A stretch of 64,000 nt of DNA from ZAX-1 sp046533095 (GCA_046533095.1 JAJQRA010000024.1:1-64000); one strand, 5' to 3'. Shown: positions 25,273 to 34,859, counted from the stretch's first letter. Notes: generated by a model not told the origin, from the letters alone. Program-made: numbers and translations.

Positions 25273-26106
25273 GTGAAGGCAGAATATACAAAACTTTTGA
25301 AGTGTTATGAAAGCTATAGCCAGAGAATAAATTTCAAACCGGAAATAGCAGTGATTTTAGGTTCTGGACTGGGTGCTTATGCGGAAAAGATTAAGATAGA
25401 GGCTACGCTTGACTACAAAGACATAGAAGGATTCCCGGTGTCTACGATTCCCGGTCATGCAGGCAGGTTTGTTTTTGGATATGAAGGAGAAGTGCCGATT
25501 GTGGTTATGCAGGGACGGGTACATTATTATGAGGGATATAACATGACTGATGTCGTGCTCCCTACAAGGCTCATGCAGATGATGGGGGCAAAAGTATTGT
25601 TTTTGACAAATGCCGCCGGTGGCGTAAACGAAACCTTTCAGGCAGGCGACCTCATGTTGATTAAAGATCATATATCTTCGTACATCCCATCTCCTTTGAT
25701 TGGCGAGAATATAGAAGAACTTGGAACAAGATTTCCTGATATGAGCACAGTCTATGATCCTTTTTTGTGTACAATTATAAAGGAAACGGCAGAAGCCATA
25801 AAAATCAAACTACAGGAAGGCATATATTTGCAATTTTCCGGTCCGGCATATGAAACTCCGGCGGAAATACGTATGAGCCGTATGCTAGGGGCAGATGCAG
25901 TGGGCATGAGCACGGTATGCGAGGCAATTGCAGCCAACCATGCAGGCATGAAAATCTGCGGCATTTCCTGTATTACAAATATGGCGAGCGGTATTTTACA
26001 ACAGCCATTAGCCCACAAAGAAGTTCAGGAAACGGCAGACAGAGTAGCGGCTCAATTTGAAATGCTTGTAAGGAATTCCTTGCTTCATATCCATAATAGC
26101 CTGTAA
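25273..26106 (+). CDS. punA: Purine-nucleoside phosphorylase
   Basis: A 277-residue trimeric-type phosphorylase (inosine/guanosine class) that splits purine (deoxy)ribonucleosides into base and (deoxy)ribose-1-phosphate. It shows AVILGSGLGAYAE, STIPGHAGRFVFG, MQGRVHYYEGYN, FLTNAAGGVNETFQAGDLM, SGPAYETPAEIRM, the specificity segment GADAVGMSTVCEAIAA and CITNMASGI. The start is taken as the GTG at 25273 because AGGAGG (25259-25264) lies 8 nt upstream; the ATG at 25255 would overlap that site. It is the first gene of the nucleoside operon and lies directly behind the heptamer array. Confidence 0.95.
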   Translation: MKAEYTKLLKCYESYSQRINFKPEIAVILGSGLGAYAEKIKIEATLDYKDIEGFPVSTIPGHAGRFVFGYEGEVPIVVMQGRVHYYEGYNMTDVVLPTRLMQMMGAKVLFLTNAAGGVNETFQAGDLMLIKDHISSYIPSPLIGENIEELGTRFPDMSTVYDPFLCTIIKETAEAIKIKLQEGIYLQFSGPAYETPAEIRMSRMLGADAVGMSTVCEAIAANHAGMKICGISCITNMASGILQQPLAHKEVQETADRVAAQFEMLVRNSLLHIHNSL

Positions 26107-26127
26107 GAACCGCATGGAGGTGCAGAC

Positions 26128-27303
26128 GTGAAAACAAAAAGAGTGTTCTTAATTGTATTAGATAGCTATGGAATAGGCAATGCAGTGGATGCGGCGGAGT
26201 TTGGCGATGAAGGGAGCAACACGTTAGCTTCTATTGTAAAATCCAAAGAATACAATACGCCAAACCTAAGGGAAATGGGGCTTTTTAATATTGACGGCGT
26301 AGACTGCAAAGAAGGGGTTTTACGGCCAAGCGGTTCCTATGCAAGAATACAGGAAGCTTCGAAAGGAAAAGATACAACGATCGGACATTGGGAAATTGCG
26401 GGAATTATATCAGAAAAACCGTTGCCAACCTACCCGGAGGGTTTTCCGGAAGACGTGCTGAATGAGTTTCGCAAGAAGACGGGACGCGGTATTTTGTGCA
26501 ACCGCCCCTATTCCGGAACGGATGTGATTCGCATATATGGCAAGCAGCATGTAGAAACAGGGGATTTGATCATCTACACTTCGGCGGACAGTGTATTTCA
26601 GATTGCAGCCCACGAAGAAGTAGTACCACTCGAACAGCTGTATGAATATTGCCGTATTGCCAGAGAGATCCTAACAGGAAAACATGGGGTAGGGCGTGTC
26701 ATTGCAAGGCCGTTTATCGGAGAAGAGGGCAGCTATAAGAGGACTGCACACAGGCATGATTTCTCTTTAGTGCCACCGGCGGAAACGATGATGGATGTCA
26801 TGGTAGAACATGGCCTTGCTGTAAAAGGCGTTGGTAAAATTTATGATATTTTTGCAGGGAAAAATATTCAGACGACAGTTTCCATTGAACATAATGTAGA
26901 TGGAATGGAAAAGACGTTAGATATCCAAAAGGAAGATTTTACAGGCCTTTGCTTTGTCAATCTAGTTGATTTTGACATGCTGTATGGACATCGAAATGAT
27001 GTGGATGGCTATGCAAAGGCGGCAACTGTCTTTGATGGGCAGCTGGCAAGCTTTATCGAAGGTATGAAGGAAGATGACGTGCTTATCATTACGGCGGATC
27101 ATGGATGCGACCCGGGGTATCCGGGAACGGATCATACACGGGAATGCATACCGATGTTGATCTACGGAGCACAGATACAGGCAGGCATAAATCTTGGAAC
27201 CAGGAAAACGTTTGCGGATATTGCGGCAACCGTGTTGGAACTCTTTGAGCTTCATGGAAATATAAAAGGGAACGGCTATCGAAACGAAATTGGAACTCCT
27301 TGA
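26128..27303 (+). CDS. deoB: Phosphopentomutase
   Basis: A 391-residue metalloenzyme that converts (deoxy)ribose-1-phosphate to the 5-phosphate, linking the phosphorylases to DeoC. It has the alkaline-phosphatase-type metal sites: FLIVLDSYGIGNA with the first Asp, GKDTTIGHWEIAG, FVNLVDFDMLYGHRND and ITADHGCDP with PGTDHTRE. The start is a GTG at 26128 after GGAGG. The C-terminus is odd: the last 22 codons run through a 55-bp tandem duplication, and the stop codon itself lies in the second unit and in a shifted frame, so the natural tail has been replaced by a short IGTP ending. The catalytic core is unaffected. Confidence 0.95.
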   Translation: MKTKRVFLIVLDSYGIGNAVDAAEFGDEGSNTLASIVKSKEYNTPNLREMGLFNIDGVDCKEGVLRPSGSYARIQEASKGKDTTIGHWEIAGIISEKPLPTYPEGFPEDVLNEFRKKTGRGILCNRPYSGTDVIRIYGKQHVETGDLIIYTSADSVFQIAAHEEVVPLEQLYEYCRIAREILTGKHGVGRVIARPFIGEEGSYKRTAHRHDFSLVPPAETMMDVMVEHGLAVKGVGKIYDIFAGKNIQTTVSIEHNVDGMEKTLDIQKEDFTGLCFVNLVDFDMLYGHRNDVDGYAKAATVFDGQLASFIEGMKEDDVLIITADHGCDPGYPGTDHTRECIPMLIYGAQIQAGINLGTRKTFADIAATVLELFELHGNIKGNGYRNEIGTP

Positions 27304-27345
27304 GCTTCATGGAAATATAAAAGGGGGACGGTTATCGAAACGAAG
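27235..27345. repeat. 55-bp tandem duplication across the deoB stop
   Basis: Unit 1 (27235-27289) lies inside deoB and unit 2 (27290-27345) begins just before its stop. The units differ at about six positions and by one base in length. Because 55 is not a multiple of three, the second unit is read in another frame and supplies the TGA at 27301-27303. Confidence 0.9.
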
Positions 27346-27394
27346 TTAGGAAGAAACAATCGGTGGGGTTTGACTTAGAAAGCAGGTAGTACAT

Positions 27395-27823
27395 ATGAAA
27401 GAGCAGGCAAAGGAACTGATCAACCTGGCATTTGAAGCACAGAAGATGTCATATTCCCCCTATTCCGGATTTTTAGTAGGTGCTGCACTTCTTGGAAAAA
27501 GCGGTAAGGCTTATCTTGGATGCAATATTGAAAATGCGGCGTATTCGCCTTGCAATTGTGGGGAGCGGACTGCATTTTTCAAGGCTATATCAGAAGGCGA
27601 AACAGAATTTAGTGCAATTGCGATTGTAGGAAATAAGAAAGGCGTAGAGCGTGGGAAAGGAAGTCTTTGTGCCCCATGCGGAGTGTGCAGACAGGTAATG
27701 ATGGAATTTTGCGACCCAAAAGAATTCCAGATTATTCTTGGAATCAGCGAAGACGATTACCAGGTGCATTCCCTAGAAGAATTATTGCCACTAGGATTCA
27801 AAAGAGAAAATTTGGACAACTAA
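27395..27823 (+). CDS. cdd: Cytidine deaminase
   Basis: A 142-residue tetrameric zinc enzyme that deaminates cytidine and deoxycytidine to uridine derivatives, which Pdp then splits. It has SYSPYSGFLVGAALL, the catalytic Glu and first zinc ligand in YSPCNCGERTAFFKA (a CxxE arrangement with GCNIENAAY just before) and the second zinc site APCGVCRQVMMEF. Length is normal. It lies 90 bp after deoB in the nucleoside operon. Confidence 0.95.
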   Translation: MKEQAKELINLAFEAQKMSYSPYSGFLVGAALLGKSGKAYLGCNIENAAYSPCNCGERTAFFKAISEGETEFSAIAIVGNKKGVERGKGSLCAPCGVCRQVMMEFCDPKEFQIILGISEDDYQVHSLEELLPLGFKRENLDN

Positions 27824-27864
27824 CGTATCGTTAAAAAGCGAGTATGGAAGGAGGATGGGCTATC

Positions 27865-29391
27865 GTGGAGTATGTGATAGAGATGAATCGCATTACCAAG
27901 GAATTCGGTAACTTTAAAGCAAATGACGAGATTACGCTACAAGTAAAGAAAGGTGAAATCCATGCGCTTCTAGGAGAAAATGGAGCAGGGAAGTCCACTT
28001 TAATGAGTGTTCTTTTTGGGTTGTATCAGCCGGAAGAGGGCGAAATCAAAATCAATGGGAAGGCTGTGAAAATCAATAATCCAAATGATGCAAATGAATT
28101 AGGCATCGGGATGGTACATCAGCATTTCAAACTGGTCGATAACTTTACGGTTTTAGAAAGCATTATACTTGGACGGGAAACGGTAAAAGGCGGCTTTTTA
28201 AAGATGGACGGGGCAAGAAAAAAGATTGTTGAGCTAAGTGAAAAATATAAATTTCAGATTGACCCGGATGCTTATATTTCTGACATTACGGTAGGGATGC
28301 AGCAGAGAGTCGAAATTTTAAAGATGCTGTACTGCGACAACCAGATTTTGATTTTTGATGAGCCCACTGCGGTACTGACGCCACAAGAAATTGATGAGTT
28401 GATGAAAATTATGGTAAGGCTGATAGAAGAGGGAAAGTCTATTATCTTTATCACCCATAAGCTAAATGAGATCAAAGCGGTCGCCAACCGCTGTACAGTC
28501 CTTAGAAAAGGGAAATATATCGGTACGATTGATGTTGCAAAGACATCTAAGGAAGAAATGTCCGAGATGATGGTAGGGCGGAAAGTGAGTTTTGTATTAG
28601 AAAAGCAGGAACAGGAGCCGGGCGCTCCGGTACTTGAGGTAGAGAAGCTGACTGTCCGTTCCAAACATACAGGGAAAAACGTAGTGCATGATGTTTCCTT
28701 TCAGGTCAGGAAGGGCGAGATTGTCTGCATTGCCGGAATCGATGGGAATGGGCAGTCGGAACTGGTATCCGGCATTACAGGGCTGATACCGATAGATGAT
28801 GGACAAATCAGCCTAAATGGGGAAAATATTACAAAGAAAAGTATACGCAAGAAGTGTCTGGACGGGGTTGCACATATTCCGGAAGACCGGCACAAGTACG
28901 GCCTGATTTTAGATTACAGCCTTCAGGAAAACTTGGTCTTACAGACTTATTATGAAAAGCGGTTTCAGAAAAACGGGTTTTTAAAATTTGGAACGATCCG
29001 GGAATATGCAGATAAACTCATAGAGAAATTTGATATCCGAAGTGCACATGGGGCAGTTTCAGTTGCAAGGGGGATGTCTGGAGGAAATCAGCAAAAAGCG
29101 ATTATTGCAAGGGAATTAGACAGGAATCCGGAAATTGTCATTGCCGTGCAGCCGGTCAGAGGGCTTGACGTAGGTGCAATCGAATACGTGCACAGGCAGA
29201 TTATAAACCAAAGGGACGCGCAGAAGGCGGTTTTGCTGGTGTCCTTTGAACTAGACGAGGTTATGGATGTCAGTGACCGTATTCTGGTAATGTTTGAAGG
29301 TGAGATCGTTGCAGATGTCAAACCGGAAGAAACCACGGTACAAGAACTTGGCCTTTACATGGCGGGTACGAAAAGGGGGGCGCAGGCGTGA
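27865..29391 (+). CDS. Nucleoside ABC transporter, double ATP-binding protein
   Basis: A 508-residue protein with two ABC domains, as in the BMP/Nup-type nucleoside importers. Domain 1 has Walker A GENGAGKST, signature ITVGMQQRVEILKML, Walker B ILIFDEPTAVLTP and ITHKL. Domain 2, from about 260, has a degenerate Walker A (GIDGNGQSEL), the signature RGMSGGNQQKAIIAREL and a Walker B in which the usual Glu is changed (VIAVQPVRGLDVG), as is normal for the second half of this family. The start is a GTG at 27865 with GGAGG about 10 nt upstream. The permease gene overlaps its end. Confidence 0.92.
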   Translation: MEYVIEMNRITKEFGNFKANDEITLQVKKGEIHALLGENGAGKSTLMSVLFGLYQPEEGEIKINGKAVKINNPNDANELGIGMVHQHFKLVDNFTVLESIILGRETVKGGFLKMDGARKKIVELSEKYKFQIDPDAYISDITVGMQQRVEILKMLYCDNQILIFDEPTAVLTPQEIDELMKIMVRLIEEGKSIIFITHKLNEIKAVANRCTVLRKGKYIGTIDVAKTSKEEMSEMMVGRKVSFVLEKQEQEPGAPVLEVEKLTVRSKHTGKNVVHDVSFQVRKGEIVCIAGIDGNGQSELVSGITGLIPIDDGQISLNGENITKKSIRKKCLDGVAHIPEDRHKYGLILDYSLQENLVLQTYYEKRFQKNGFLKFGTIREYADKLIEKFDIRSAHGAVSVARGMSGGNQQKAIIARELDRNPEIVIAVQPVRGLDVGAIEYVHRQIINQRDAQKAVLLVSFELDEVMDVSDRILVMFEGEIVADVKPEETTVQELGLYMAGTKRGAQA

Positions 29392-30464
29392 ACAAACAAG
29401 GTTTACTGAATTTTTCGGCATCCGCAATCGCAGTTGTTTTCGGACTGCTGTTTGGACTGGTTATTTTGTTCTGCACGAATCCGTCACAGGCATTACAGGG
29501 ATTCGGAATTATTTTGCAAGGTGGCTTTCGAGATGGAATGGCTGGAATCGGGCAGGTACTTTATACTGCGACACCGATTATTATGACAGGGCTCTCCGTA
29601 GGTTTTGCGTTTCGTACCGGATTGTTTAATATCGGAGCTTCCGGACAGTTTACCATAGGAGCTTTTGTTGCTGTCTATATAGGGATAAAGTGGACATGGC
29701 TGCCACCGCAGGTACATTGGATCGTAGCACTTTTAGGAGCGGCAGTTGGTGGTGCGCTGTGGGGAATGATCCCCGGCATATTAAAAGCGTTTCAAAATGT
29801 AAACGAAGTGATTGCATCGATTATGATGAACTATATTGGGATGTATCTGGTAAACAATATGATTCGGACAACCATCTATGATCCCCTGCGAAATCAAACA
29901 ACGACAGTAGCTGCGGGAGCGAACATTCCAAAAGCAGGGCTAGATCAGCTGTTTCACACGTCCAACTTAAATATTGGTATTCTGATTGCAATTATTTTCG
30001 TGGTGATTATGTATATTTTGATTGAAAAGACGACGTTTGGCTTTGAACTGAAGGCTTGCGGAATGAATCGAAATGCAAGCAAGTATGCAGGAATCAGTGA
30101 AAAGAAAAACATTGTAATGTCCATGGTCATTTCAGGGGCCCTTGCAGGAATCGGCGGCGCCTTATTGTATCTGGCCGGATCCGGTAAATATATGCAAGTG
30201 CTTGATATTATTTCACCGGAAGGGTTTAATGGTATTTCCGTTGCCCTGCTGGGGCTTTCAAATCCGATCGGTATCTTATTTGCGGGAATTTTCATCGGCT
30301 ACATTACGGTTGGAGGGAACAATCTGCAGCTGCTGGATTTTGTGCCGGAAATTATTGATACGATTATTTCAGTGATTATCTATTGTGGGGCATTTTCCTT
30401 GCTTTTTAAAAATGTCATCGGAAAGCTTATAAAGAAAATCAAAAAGGAGGATAAACCGGTATGA
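29388..30464 (+). CDS. Nucleoside ABC transporter, permease 1
   Basis: A 358-residue branched-chain-type permease (BPD_transp_2) with about nine membrane segments. Recognisable blocks include TGLSVGFAFRTGLFNIGASGQ (quoted in part, the core of this family), GMIPGILKAFQNVNEVIASIMMN and, in the EAA-like loop, ELKACGMNRNASKYAGI. The start is a GTG overlapping the ATPase stop by four bases (GTGA), and its own stop overlaps permease 2, so translation is coupled through three genes. It should form the heteromeric channel with the next protein. Confidence 0.92.
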   Translation: MNKQGLLNFSASAIAVVFGLLFGLVILFCTNPSQALQGFGIILQGGFRDGMAGIGQVLYTATPIIMTGLSVGFAFRTGLFNIGASGQFTIGAFVAVYIGIKWTWLPPQVHWIVALLGAAVGGALWGMIPGILKAFQNVNEVIASIMMNYIGMYLVNNMIRTTIYDPLRNQTTTVAAGANIPKAGLDQLFHTSNLNIGILIAIIFVVIMYILIEKTTFGFELKACGMNRNASKYAGISEKKNIVMSMVISGALAGIGGALLYLAGSGKYMQVLDIISPEGFNGISVALLGLSNPIGILFAGIFIGYITVGGNNLQLLDFVPEIIDTIISVIIYCGAFSLLFKNVIGKLIKKIKKEDKPV

Positions 30465-31414
30465 GCATTGTATATTTTATTGCACAACAAACGATGTTTT
30501 TCACAATACCTCTTCTGATTGTTGCTCTAGGCGGTATGTATACAGAGCGAAGCGGTGTAATCAACATTGCCTTGGAAGGTATCATGGTGATGGGCGCTTT
30601 TGTGAGTATTTTCTTTATCAATGCAGTGCAAGGTGTCATAAGTGGGCAGCTATTGCTGTTGCTGGCGGTTCTGGTTGCCGGGGCTGCAGGAGGAATCTTC
30701 TCCCTGCTTCATGCATTCGCTTCTGTTAATTTACGGGCGGATCAGACCATCAGCGGTACAGCCCTTAATATGTTTGCACCGGCATTTGCGATCTTTATTG
30801 CACGTATGGTAACTGGGATGCAGCAGATTCCTTTTCAGGATACATTTCATATTGCAAAGGTGCCTATTTTAGGAGACATTCCATTTATTGGGCCATTGCT
30901 GTTTCAGAATTGCTACATCACAACCTATCTTGGAATTGCCATCTTTATTATAGCGGGAATCGTAATCAGCAAGACCAGATTTGGACTTCGCCTGCGCGCC
31001 TGCGGGGAGCATCCACAAGCGGCGGACACGGTTGGAATTAATGTATATAGGATACGCTATGCGGGGGTTTTTATCTCAGGCGTGCTGGCAGGGATTGGAG
31101 GGCTTGTATTTGTGATACCAACTTCGACCAATTTTAATGCAAGCGTTGCCGGGTATGGATTCTTGGCAGTGGCAGTATTGATTTTTGGGCAATGGAGAAC
31201 CGGGCGTATCTTTATGGCGGCATTCTTCTTTGGAATTATGAAAACCTTTGCAAGTGCTTATTCAGGGATTCCGTTCCTGAAAGACTTGCCAATACCAAAC
31301 GAGGTATATAAGATGATACCCTACCTTGCAACACTGATTGTATTGATATTCCTATCTAAAAATTCACAGGCTCCAAAAGCAGAGGGAATTCCATATGATA
31401 AGGGAAGCCGATAG
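30461..31414 (+). CDS. Nucleoside ABC transporter, permease 2
   Basis: A 317-residue permease of the same family with about nine membrane segments. It has GGMYTERSGVINIALEGIM, LHAFASVNLRADQTISGTALN and the cytoplasmic loop LRLRACGEHPQAADTVGINV. The start overlaps the previous stop by four bases (ATGA). Its C-terminal codons (SFEGIP-like end, here AEGIPYDKGSR) form the first, diverged copy of a roughly 61-bp unit that is repeated after the stop. Confidence 0.92.
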   Translation: MSIVYFIAQQTMFFTIPLLIVALGGMYTERSGVINIALEGIMVMGAFVSIFFINAVQGVISGQLLLLLAVLVAGAAGGIFSLLHAFASVNLRADQTISGTALNMFAPAFAIFIARMVTGMQQIPFQDTFHIAKVPILGDIPFIGPLLFQNCYITTYLGIAIFIIAGIVISKTRFGLRLRACGEHPQAADTVGINVYRIRYAGVFISGVLAGIGGLVFVIPTSTNFNASVAGYGFLAVAVLIFGQWRTGRIFMAAFFFGIMKTFASAYSGIPFLKDLPIPNEVYKMIPYLATLIVLIFLSKNSQAPKAEGIPYDKGSR

Positions 31415-31440
31415 CCAATGCATCGAAAAGCCAAGTGGGA

Positions 31441-31563
31441 ATCCCATGGAAATGGGGGAAAGAGTAAGATAGAATATCGCAATATAAATTGGAAATAAGG
31501 AAATCCCATGGAATAAGGGGAAAGAGTAAGATAGAATATCGCAATATAATTTGGAAAAAAGGA
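31441..31563. repeat. Two tandem ~61-bp repeats after permease 2
   Basis: Units 31441-31501 and 31502-31563 share ATCCCATGGAA and GGGAAAGAGTAAGATAGAAT, then ATCGCAATATAA. More diverged versions of the unit start occur in the permease 3' end (about 31388) and before pdp (about 31608). The array lengthens the gap to pdp to 256 bp and holds no gene. Confidence 0.85.
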
Positions 31564-31670
31564 GAAAGAGGTGTAGTGCAAAAAAAAAGGATGTGAACTG
31601 CTTTGAAAATCCCGTGTAATAAGGGGAAAATCAAAGGAGATATTAGAAAAACAGATAGGAGAATGGCGCA

Positions 31671-32999
31671 ATGAGAATGTATGATTTGATTGAGAAAAAG
31701 CGTAACGGAGGGGAGCTTGAGACTGAAGAAATTACCGATATGATCAAAGGCTATGTAGCAGGGACAATTCCGGACTATCAGATGGCTGCTATGCTAATGG
31801 CTATTTATTTTCAGGGAATGACAGACGAAGAGACATCGGTTATGACGAATGCAGTCGCATATTCCGCAGATGTGGTAGATTTATCCGGTATCGAAGGAAT
31901 CAAGGTGGACAAACATTCTACTGGAGGGGTTGGCGACAAGACAACGCTGATTATTGCACCGATTGTTGCCTCATGTGGGGTGAAAGTTGCGAAGATGTCA
32001 GGACGGGGGTTAGGACATACCGGCGGAACCGTAGATAAGCTAGAGTCGATTCCGGGAATGAGGACTTCATTAGAACGAGAAGAATTTTTTAAGGTGGTGA
32101 ATGAAACGGGGCTTAGTGTCATTGGCCAGTCGGGAAATTTGGCGCCCGCGGATAAGAAACTGTATGCACTTCGGGATGTGACGGCTACGGTAGACAGCAT
32201 TCCATTGATTGCAGCCTCCATTATGAGCAAAAAACTGGCAGCCGGAAATGATTGCATTTTATTGGATGTAAAAACCGGAAGTGGGGCCTTTATGAAGACG
32301 CTGGACGATTCTATCGCATTGGCACAGAAGATGGTTGCGATTGGTGAACATGCAGGAAAGAAGACGGCGGCACTCATAACAGATATGGATATTCCATTAG
32401 GGCACAATATCGGAAATGCCCTAGAAGTGATAGAAGCGATTGAAACATTGCGCGGGAATGGGCCGGAGGATCTAACAGAGGTATGTTTAAGCCTTGCATC
32501 AAATATGCTGTATCTGGCAGACAAAGGAACCTTAGACGAGTGTAGGCAAATGGCACAGGCTTCCATTGACAGCAGGCAGGCCTTCGAGCGGCTCATTGCA
32601 ATGGTAGAAGCACAGGGCGGTGATTCTAGTGTGATCAAGAACCCGGATCTTTTTGCAAAAGCGCCTTACTCTTTTGAAGTACATACTGATTTTGACGGAT
32701 ATGTTACTGCAATTGATACGCAGTCTTGTGGCATTGCATCAGTTATGCTAGGTGCAGGAAGAGAAACGGTAAGCAGTGTGATCGATTTCTCTGCCGGAAT
32801 TGTATTAAAACGCAAAGTGGGGGACAACGTAAAAAAAGGGGACGTACTGGCAATTTTATATGCATCAGATGAAACCTTGTTTTTAGAAGCGGCAAAGCGG
32901 TTTGCAAAAGCCTATACGATTTGTGCACAGAAAGTGGAGAAAAGGCCATTGATCTTTGCAAGAGTAGAAAAAGACAAAGTAGATCGATTTACATCATAA
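31671..32999 (+). CDS. pdp: Pyrimidine-nucleoside phosphorylase
   Basis: A 442-residue enzyme that phosphorolyses uridine, deoxyuridine and thymidine. It has a helical N-terminal domain (MRMYDLIEKKRNGGEL), the phosphate site KVDKHSTGGVGDKTT, the family signature SGRGLGHTGGTVDKLE, then SIMSKKLAAGNDCILLDVK and a C-terminal domain ending in an Ala/Glu-rich barrel. Length and the KTGSGAFMK segment fit the Pdp/DeoA family; Firmicute members usually act on both uridine and thymidine. It is placed after the ABC genes and before deoC. Confidence 0.95.
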   Translation: MRMYDLIEKKRNGGELETEEITDMIKGYVAGTIPDYQMAAMLMAIYFQGMTDEETSVMTNAVAYSADVVDLSGIEGIKVDKHSTGGVGDKTTLIIAPIVASCGVKVAKMSGRGLGHTGGTVDKLESIPGMRTSLEREEFFKVVNETGLSVIGQSGNLAPADKKLYALRDVTATVDSIPLIAASIMSKKLAAGNDCILLDVKTGSGAFMKTLDDSIALAQKMVAIGEHAGKKTAALITDMDIPLGHNIGNALEVIEAIETLRGNGPEDLTEVCLSLASNMLYLADKGTLDECRQMAQASIDSRQAFERLIAMVEAQGGDSSVIKNPDLFAKAPYSFEVHTDFDGYVTAIDTQSCGIASVMLGAGRETVSSVIDFSAGIVLKRKVGDNVKKGDVLAILYASDETLFLEAAKRFAKAYTICAQKVEKRPLIFARVEKDKVDRFTS

Positions 33000-33008
33000 A
33001 ATTGAAAG

Positions 33009-33686
33009 ATGGGGAAAAAGATGGAAACACAGAAACTATTTCAATATATAGATCATACACAGCTAAATGCATTTGCCAAATGGGAGGATATTCAGAAATT
33101 ATGCAAGGAGGCAATCGAATACCAGACGGCATCCATATGCATCCCACCATGCTATATCAAACGTGTGCATGATACCTATGCAGACAAGATTAATATCTGT
33201 ACGGTGGTTGGCTTTCCGCTAGGGTACAGCGTAACTGCGGCGAAGGTAGCAGAAGTAAAGCAGGCTCTTTTAGATGGGGCAAATGAAATTGACATGGTCG
33301 TAAATATCAGTGATGTAAAAAACGGCGACTACGATAAAGTAGAAGAAGAGATTCGAGCATTGAGAAAAGAAACAGGGGAAAAGATACTAAAAGTAATTAT
33401 TGAAACCTGTTATCTGACAGAAGAGGAAAAAATAGCAATGTGCCACGCTGTTACAAATGCTGGTGCAGACTATATTAAGACCTCTACTGGATTTGGCACA
33501 AATGGTGCTACTCTAGAGGATATTTTGCTTTTCAAAAAACACATAGGTTCAAATGTGAAAATGAAAGCGGCAGGCGGTGTAAAGAATCTTTCCGATTTGG
33601 AAAGCTTTATTTTAGCAGGATGCAGCAGAATAGGGACTAGTTCAGCAATAAATATTATCAATAACCAAACAACAGACAAATATTAA
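33009..33686 (+). CDS. deoC: Deoxyribose-phosphate aldolase
   Basis: A class I aldolase of up to 225 residues that splits deoxyribose-5-phosphate into acetaldehyde and glyceraldehyde-3-phosphate. It shows YIDHTQLNAFA, VVGFPLGYSVTAAKVAEV, the Asp in GANEIDMVVNIS, LKVIIETCYLTEEE and the Schiff-base Lys in ADYIKTSTGFG, with KAAGGVKNLSD near the C-terminus. The start may be 33009 or the second ATG at 33021, which has a better-spaced purine-rich site. Deoxyribose-5-phosphate, its substrate, is the known inducer of E. coli DeoR, which fits the operators upstream of this operon. Confidence 0.95.
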   Translation: MGKKMETQKLFQYIDHTQLNAFAKWEDIQKLCKEAIEYQTASICIPPCYIKRVHDTYADKINICTVVGFPLGYSVTAAKVAEVKQALLDGANEIDMVVNISDVKNGDYDKVEEEIRALRKETGEKILKVIIETCYLTEEEKIAMCHAVTNAGADYIKTSTGFGTNGATLEDILLFKKHIGSNVKMKAAGGVKNLSDLESFILAGCSRIGTSSAINIINNQTTDKY

Positions 33687-33698
33687 GGAGGAAAAAAG

Positions 33699-34859
33699 AT
33701 GAAAAAGAAAGTATTAGGTATTTTGCTGGCAGCAACCATGGTAGTTTCACTAGCCGGTTGTGGTGGAAACACAGAAGGTGGAGATGCGGCAACGAACGAT
33801 GCGGCAACAACAGAGAAAACAGAGGATCCGGCAACAACAGAGGACTCGGAGGCAAAAGATGATGTATCAGTAGGTTCTGAGCTTGCACTGATTACGGATG
33901 TTGGAACGATCGACGACAAATCCTTTAATCAAGGTTCTTGGGAAGGGCTGGAAGCGTATGCGAACGATCATGGTCTTACGAATAAATATTATAAGCCTAC
34001 CGAAAAATCTACAGAAGCATGTTTGACAGCGATTGATTTAGCGGTAAAAGGCGGAGCAAAGGTAATCGTTACACCCGGATTCCTTTTTGAAGAGCCAATA
34101 TTGGAATCACAGACGAAATATCCGGATGTTACATTCCTGATTCTGGACGGAGCACCTCATAATGGCGACTACAATTATGACATCAAGGAAAATACGCTTT
34201 CTATCTTCTATGCAGAAGAGCAGGCGGGCTATCTGGCAGGTTATGCAGCAGTAGAAGAGGGCTATACACAGCTTGGCTTCATGGGTGGCATTGCGGTTCC
34301 GGCAGTAGTTCGTTTCGGCTATGGATTTATCCAGGGCGCAGATGCGGCAGCAAAAAAACTCGGAGTCTCCAGTGTAAACGTGAAATATACCTATGTAGGA
34401 AATTTTGATGCTTCTCCGGAAAACATGGCAAAAGCAGCTTCTTGGTATAATGAAGGGACAGAAGTAATCTTTGCATGTGGAGGTGCAGTAGGAAACTCTG
34501 TTATGAAAGCGGCAGAAACAGCAGGCAAGAAGGTAATTGGCGTGGATGTTGATCAATCTTCCGAATCAGAAACCGTAATTACGTCTGCAATGAAGAACCT
34601 TGGAAAATCAGTTTATGATACTTTGGATGCTTATTATAATGGTACATTCGAAGGCGGAAAGACCGTTACTTTGGATGCTTCTTCGGAAGGCGTTCAACTT
34701 CCAATGGAAACTTCAAGGTTTGAAAAGTTCACACAGGAAAAATACGATGACGTTTATGAAGGACTTGAAGATGGTACGACAGTAGTAGCAAACGATACGG
34801 TTGGCGAAGATGCAACGAAAGTACCGGCAGAGATTGTTACCGTAGAATTGATCCAGTAA
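33699..34859 (+). CDS. BMP-family nucleoside-binding lipoprotein
   Basis: A 386-residue substrate-binding protein. Signal peptide and lipobox (VVSLAGCGG, Cys near 23), an Ala/Thr/Glu-rich linker to about 60, then the basic membrane protein domain: ALITDVGTIDDKSFNQGSWE, FYAEEQAGYLAGYAAVE, GFMGGIAVPAVVRFGYGF, VIFACGGAVGNSVMKAA and IGVDVDQSSES. BMP proteins of Firmicutes and spirochetes bind purine and other nucleosides and feed ATPase/permease sets like the one at 27865-31414. AAGGAGG lies before the ATG. It is the last gene of the operon; short 14-bp duplications of its 3' end follow the stop. Confidence 0.94.
   Translation: MKKKVLGILLAATMVVSLAGCGGNTEGGDAATNDAATTEKTEDPATTEDSEAKDDVSVGSELALITDVGTIDDKSFNQGSWEGLEAYANDHGLTNKYYKPTEKSTEACLTAIDLAVKGGAKVIVTPGFLFEEPILESQTKYPDVTFLILDGAPHNGDYNYDIKENTLSIFYAEEQAGYLAGYAAVEEGYTQLGFMGGIAVPAVVRFGYGFIQGADAAAKKLGVSSVNVKYTYVGNFDASPENMAKAASWYNEGTEVIFACGGAVGNSVMKAAETAGKKVIGVDVDQSSESETVITSAMKNLGKSVYDTLDAYYNGTFEGGKTVTLDASSEGVQLPMETSRFEKFTQEKYDDVYEGLEDGTTVVANDTVGEDATKVPAEIVTVELIQ

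Noticed and set aside
24965..25291. Minus-strand open frames of 84-108 codons across the heptamer array
   Set aside because: They are products of the 7-bp repeat (repeating YFIL/YIS peptides), have no ribosome site and overlap the promoter of the nucleoside operon.
31811..32638. 275-codon minus-strand open frame
   Set aside because: It lies wholly inside pdp, which has complete family motifs; the opposite frame has no recognisable domain.
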